Source: Candidatus Beckwithbacteria bacterium
GTDB taxonomy: Bacteria > Patescibacteriota > Microgenomatia > UBA1400 > UBA1449
NCBI GenBank assembly: GCA_012798485.1
Contig: JAAZND010000043.1
Location: 1 to 8,610 of the forward strand
DNA length: 8,610 nucleotides
Reading direction: 5' to 3'
Positions 6,198-8,610 of this stretch are shown here, one piece after another. Within the stretch, counting starts at the first letter, position 1; each line of letters begins with the position of its first letter. The notes beneath the pieces were generated by a model. That model had not been told where the DNA came from. It saw only the letters and a program-made list of their open reading frames with translations, and made no database searches. A program made the translations under genes and the position numbers.

Positions 6198-6725
6198 TTA
6201 CAACAATTCTTTATTAAAATTTGCCTCTAGTAAAACCACATTTTCTCCTTCGACTCTAATCTGAGCTTTTAAGTAATGATAAAAATTACCTTTTTCTGGG
6301 AAAACATAATAAGACCAGACTGTATTATCTTTATCAAAATATAACTTGCCAAGATCAATGGTTTTTTGGACTTCATCTTTGGCCTGTTCATCAATAAGAT
6401 AAAGGTGAAAATTTTTATTATCAGGGTTCTGCAGATTGTTAAGTTGGACCCAAACATAAGTCTGGTCTTCTTTCTGATCATATTGCATATAAATTCGACC
6501 GGCATTTTTAAAATCAGAAAAACGCAAAGTCGCCCACTTTGGATCCTTATATGCTTCCTGTTTTTTCTTAACTTCCTCTCTAACCTGATCAACTGACTGA
6601 ATAACAGCGGTTTTGGTAACGATTTTTGCCTGAGATTGATTTTGTTTATTGAGTTGGCAAACGGTCAGAGCGGTAAGCAGAGAAAGCACAAGGAAAATCA
6701 AAAGGTAAATAACAAATTTTTTCAT
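6198..6725 (-). CDS. Membrane-anchored hypothetical protein with a beta-rich outer domain
   Basis: The 175-residue protein starts MKKF and has one hydrophobic segment at about residues 4–22, a signal anchor or signal peptide ending near C23. The bases before C23 do not make a good lipobox. A lysine- and glutamine-rich spacer (about 26–62) leads to a domain at 66–172 with alternating beta-type sequence. Examples are TYVWVQLNNL, NFHLYLIDE, a D-L-G-K-L segment, VWSYYVF and LKAQIRVE. The pattern of a short phrase, LG-L and a final strand recalls the extracellular sandwich of RskA-type anti-sigma proteins and related domains. This is a resemblance seen by eye and not an assignment. No catalytic residues stand out. 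The gene lies downstream of tsaC–tsaE, separated by repeat hairpins, so it is probably transcribed on its own or with the 110-residue membrane protein. Confidence 0.65.
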   Translation of the reverse strand: MKKFVIYLLIFLVLSLLTALTVCQLNKQNQSQAKIVTKTAVIQSVDQVREEVKKKQEAYKDPKWATLRFSDFKNAGRIYMQYDQKEDQTYVWVQLNNLQNPDNKNFHLYLIDEQAKDEVQKTIDLGKLYFDKDNTVWSYYVFPEKGNFYHYLKAQIRVEGENVVLLEANFNKELL

Positions 6726-6808
6726 GGGCAGTTAAATTCTTTTTTTTAAAAACTTATTTTAGAATACAAAAGAACCACACAAAAAACAACCTGAGAAATT
6801 TTTTGCTG

Positions 6809-6836
6809 TGTCATTCCGGACTTGATCCGGAATCTA
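6809..6836. repeat. REP-like hairpin repeat, copy 1
   Basis: TGTCATTC...GAATCTA encloses a perfect 8-bp stem, ATTCCGGA (6813–6820) and TCCGGAAT (6826–6833), with loop CTTGA. It is the widespread type of bacterial intergenic repeat with a GTCATTC start and GAATC end. It lies after the 3' end of tsaC–tsaE and may double as a transcript end structure. Confidence 0.7.
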
Positions 6837-6854
6837 TTAAAATAAAATCCACCT

Positions 6855-6885
6855 TGTCATTCTGATCCAAATGGAGAAGAATCTA
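6855..6885. repeat. REP-like hairpin repeat, copy 2 (diverged)
   Basis: The same outer sequences TGTCATTC (6855–6862) and GAATCTA (6879–6885) flank a different core. ATTCT pairs with AGAAT and TCC with GGA around loop AAAT, with a GA/GA internal mismatch between the two helices that could form sheared pairs. It starts 18 bp after copy 1 in the same orientation. Confidence 0.6.
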
Positions 6886-6889
6886 AACC

Positions 6890-7969
6890 TTATTTTATTC
6901 TAATTTCTCTCTGATTATCTCCCAGATCTTTAAAAGCTAATTTAATTAATTGAACTGATTTTGTCTTTAAAAAATTCTCTAAATCTTGCAAAAATTTATT
7001 AGCCCATTCAATCACAATCACGTTTTGCTTTACAAGCATTTCTTCTATTGCTAATTGCTGAAACTGGGCAAAATTTGTCAGCCTCCATGGATCCAGATGA
7101 TAAAAAAAGCCTTCAGTTTCATAACGCTGATAATGATATTCATTAACCAAAGTAAAGCTAGGCGATACAATTGCATCAGGAATTTTTAAAAACTGACCAA
7201 TGCCTTTGGCAAAAATAGTTTTACCAGTACCTAGATCACCAACCAAAGCAAAAACCAAAGCCTGTTTTTTCAATTTATTAAAATTTTTCAGCATCAAATT
7301 TTGCGCTAATTTTTTGGTATCTTCTTCGCTTGTAGAAATAATAATTTGTTGATTTTTACCAAGATCTAAATCACCACGGCGTAAAACCATTGATCCGACT
7401 AACGTAGTATCAACCACTGTTGAAGATTTTCTCTTAGGTAATTCTCCGGCATCAATAATTAAATCTAGTTTTTCTTTTTGTTTTTGGGTTAAATTATTAA
7501 GTAAATCGTCAATAGAGTAGGGTTTCTTTTTAAAACTGGCATTAGCTGAAGTAGCTGTAATCGGTTTATCATAATTTGCAATTAAAGCTTGAGCCAGTGG
7601 ATGAGAGGAAATTCTGATTCCTAAAGTCTGCATTTCGGATTCAACTCCTATTGCCACTTTGCCTTTACCTTGAGAAATAACTGTTATTGGTCCAGGGAGA
7701 AAATTTTGGTACAAATTTTTGGCTGAATCATTGAGTAAAACATATTCTTCTGCCTGCTGTTGATCTTTGACTAAAATTGATAAAGGTTTCCCTTCTCTAC
7801 GTCTTTTGTAAGTAAGTAATTTATCAATAGCTTGTTGATTGGTCGCATCTGCTCCAAGCCCATAGCAAGTTTCAGTCGGATAAACCACCAAACCGCCTTG
7901 AGCTAAAACCAAGTTTGCTTTGACTAAAATTTCTTTTTGAGAATAATTGGTTGTTTTAATAATTTCCAT
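6890..7969 (-). CDS. tsaC-tsaE: TsaC–TsaE fusion, tRNA t6A37 threonylcarbamoyl synthesis
   Basis: Two enzymes of the tRNA t6A37 pathway are joined in 359 residues. Residues 1 to about 207 are the TsaC/YrdC/Sua5 domain, which makes threonylcarbamoyl-AMP from threonine, bicarbonate and ATP. It has YPTETCYGLG (30–39), the KRR...GKPL basic patch (55–63), PGPITV (92–97), R119 with HP (123–124), SAN (141–143), STVVD (183–187) and LRRGDL (196–201). Residues from about 208 are TsaE, the ATPase that drives the TsaB–TsaD transferase complex. Walker A is GDLGTGKT (244–251), switch SPSFTLVNEY is at 269–278, HLDPWR (291–296) stands for the usual HxDxYR, and VIVIEW (317–322) holds the acidic residue E321. 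Both active sites look intact. Normally the genes are separate. The fusion would give equal amounts of both and acts in the cytosol. The ATG at 7967–7969 has no clear ribosome site. Confidence 0.95.
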   Translation of the reverse strand: MEIIKTTNYSQKEILVKANLVLAQGGLVVYPTETCYGLGADATNQQAIDKLLTYKRRREGKPLSILVKDQQQAEEYVLLNDSAKNLYQNFLPGPITVISQGKGKVAIGVESEMQTLGIRISSHPLAQALIANYDKPITATSANASFKKKPYSIDDLLNNLTQKQKEKLDLIIDAGELPKRKSSTVVDTTLVGSMVLRRGDLDLGKNQQIIISTSEEDTKKLAQNLMLKNFNKLKKQALVFALVGDLGTGKTIFAKGIGQFLKIPDAIVSPSFTLVNEYHYQRYETEGFFYHLDPWRLTNFAQFQQLAIEEMLVKQNVIVIEWANKFLQDLENFLKTKSVQLIKLAFKDLGDNQREIRIK

Positions 7970-8047
7970 AACTATTTTAAATTTTTAATATGTATACTTT
8001 ACTTACAAAAAATCTATTATTTCCCTGCCTTATATTATAAATTGAAT

Positions 8048-8076
8048 TTGACAAAAAACGAAATAATAAATAAAGT
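8048..8076 (+). promoter_or_regulatory. Promoter-like boxes before the response regulator
   Basis: A perfect TTGACA (8048–8053) is followed after 17 bases by TAAAGT (8071–8076), a 4-of-6 match to the -10 box. Transcription would begin near 8083, which would exclude the ribosome site at 8076–8080 and leave an almost leaderless mRNA. This conflict makes the assignment doubtful. TATAAA at 8036–8041 is an alternative -10 box without a good -35 box. Confidence 0.25.
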
Positions 8077-8086
8077 AAGGTATAGA

Positions 8087-8464
8087 ATGAAAAAAATCTT
8101 AGTTATTGATGATGACCCTCAATTTACAGATTTGATCTCATTACAACTCGAAAAAGAAGGCTTTGCTGTTGATTGTCTCCATCTCGTTGATCACCTTGAC
8201 TCTTATATTCAAAAAACCGCTTATGACTTAATCATTCTTGATGTTTTTCTGCCTGATAAACAAACTGGCTTAAACACTCTGGTTAATCTCAAAAGAAACA
8301 TTTTTACCAAGCATACTCCTATAATCTTAGCTACTTCTCAACCTACTGAGCTTTTTATTCAGGAAGAAAATGTGGACGAATATTTAAGATATGCCAAAGC
8401 TTTAATCAGTAAACTAGATGAGCATAGTAAAATTATCTCTCAAGTCAAAGAGATTCTGGGTTAA
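8087..8464 (+). CDS. Single-domain response regulator (CheY-like receiver)
   Basis: The start is the ATG at 8087–8089, reading MKKILVIDDDPQF, preceded by TAAGG (8076–8080) at a 6-nt spacing. Translation from further upstream would add a non-receiver-like stretch. The 125 residues form one receiver domain with no output domain. Acidic residues D8 to D10 bind Mg2+, D52 in LIILDVFLPD is the phosphate acceptor, and T83 in LATSQ is the switch threonine. The conserved lysine is probably K104 in YLRYAKALI; the usual Lys-Pro pair is absent and the loop seems two residues longer. No sensor kinase is nearby, so it is an orphan that probably works by protein contact. The gene is divergent from tsaC–tsaE across a 117-bp region and is followed 53 bp later by an IS30-type transposase. 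Confidence 0.9.
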   Translation: MKKILVIDDDPQFTDLISLQLEKEGFAVDCLHLVDHLDSYIQKTAYDLIILDVFLPDKQTGLNTLVNLKRNIFTKHTPIILATSQPTELFIQEENVDEYLRYAKALISKLDEHSKIISQVKEILG

Positions 8465-8495
8465 AAATCACCTAAGTTCTAAATGGAAAAGCAAC

Positions 8496-8517
8496 ACTTT
8501 GCAGTAAAATGCAAAGT
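8496..8517 (+). repeat. Perfect 8-bp inverted repeat touching the transposase start codon
   Basis: ACTTTGCA (8496–8503), a 6-nt spacer and TGCAAAGT (8510–8517) end directly before the ATG at 8518. In the mRNA this hairpin would hide the region where ribosomes bind and would cover an alternative in-frame ATG at 8509–8511. The stretch may also be part of the IS left-end inverted repeat, which cannot be confirmed without the right end. Confidence 0.6.
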
Positions 8518-8610
8518 ATGAAAAAAATAAACAAACTGACTTCTAAAGAAAGAGATCTGATTGCTATTTGGAAGTCACAAAATATTTCAATTAGACAAAT
8601 TGCTCAAAGA
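8518..8610 (+). CDS. IS30-family transposase, N-terminal part, cut by the window edge
   Basis: The 31 visible residues begin MKKINKLTSKERDLIAIWKS and continue QNISIRQIAQR, running off the window in frame. The pattern of L-T-x-x-E-R followed about ten residues later by S-I-R-Q-I-A is the N-terminal helix-turn-helix (HTH_38 type) of IS30 transposases, which binds the element ends. The DDE catalytic domain lies beyond the window. An in-frame ATG at 8509–8511 would add three residues (MQS). No good ribosome site stands before either start. The left end of the element is probably within 8465–8500, but no target duplication can be seen. Confidence 0.7.
   Translation, partial: MKKINKLTSKERDLIAIWKSQNISIRQIAQR

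Noticed and set aside
6269..6596. Overlapping frames on both strands inside the 175-residue protein gene
   Set aside because: They are shadow frames; the chosen frame has a clear N-terminal hydrophobic segment and a sensible beta-type domain.
7937..8086. 50-codon upstream extension of the response regulator
   Set aside because: The receiver begins naturally at MKKILVIDDD with a ribosome site at 8076–8080; the extension overlaps the 5' end of tsaC–tsaE.

Overview
The window is AT-rich, bacterial and gene-dense, with the standard bacterial code (complete genes end in TAA or TGA). Small single-copy-style proteins, a TsaC–TsaE fusion, a stand-alone response regulator, an IS30-type transposase start and many genes without a Shine-Dalgarno site suggest an uncultivated Candidate Phyla Radiation (Patescibacteria, perhaps Microgenomates-like) genome. 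That placement is an inference from gene style, because there is no marker gene such as rRNA.

Left block (1–5330, all minus strand). Reading leftward there is an M48-type zinc metallopeptidase gene (from 5330) cut by an in-frame TAG at 4779–4781. Next is a 1375-residue protein made of about 900 residues of unrecognised mostly helical sequence, an Arg-Gln repeat linker and a C-terminal AarF/ABC1/UbiB-like kinase domain. An 87-residue protein overlaps the end of that gene by 4 nt. A strong terminator-like hairpin follows, then a good Shine-Dalgarno site and the first 8 codons of another gene that leaves the window. The peptidase, kinase-scaffold and small protein look like one operon. Its first junction is damaged: besides the amber codon, the open frame of the giant gene runs 120 nt upstream of its only usable start (TTG), and no ATG lies in that stretch.

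Middle (5331–6889). A 331-nt gap carries hairpins but no convincing gene. Then come a tRNA-Gly(UCC) gene with encoded CCA (minus) and its terminator, and two small membrane-anchored hypothetical proteins (minus). A pair of dispersed-repeat-type hairpins with shared TGTCATTC...GAATCTA ends follows.

Right block (6890–8610). A bifunctional TsaC–TsaE fusion (minus) supplies two steps of tRNA t6A37 modification. Divergently on the plus strand are a single-domain response regulator and then the start of an IS30-family transposase, which is cut by the window edge. By eye, the left block is less AT-rich than the right one, and the change falls near the tRNA gene. This raises the possibility that the peptidase–kinase block is an accessory insertion.
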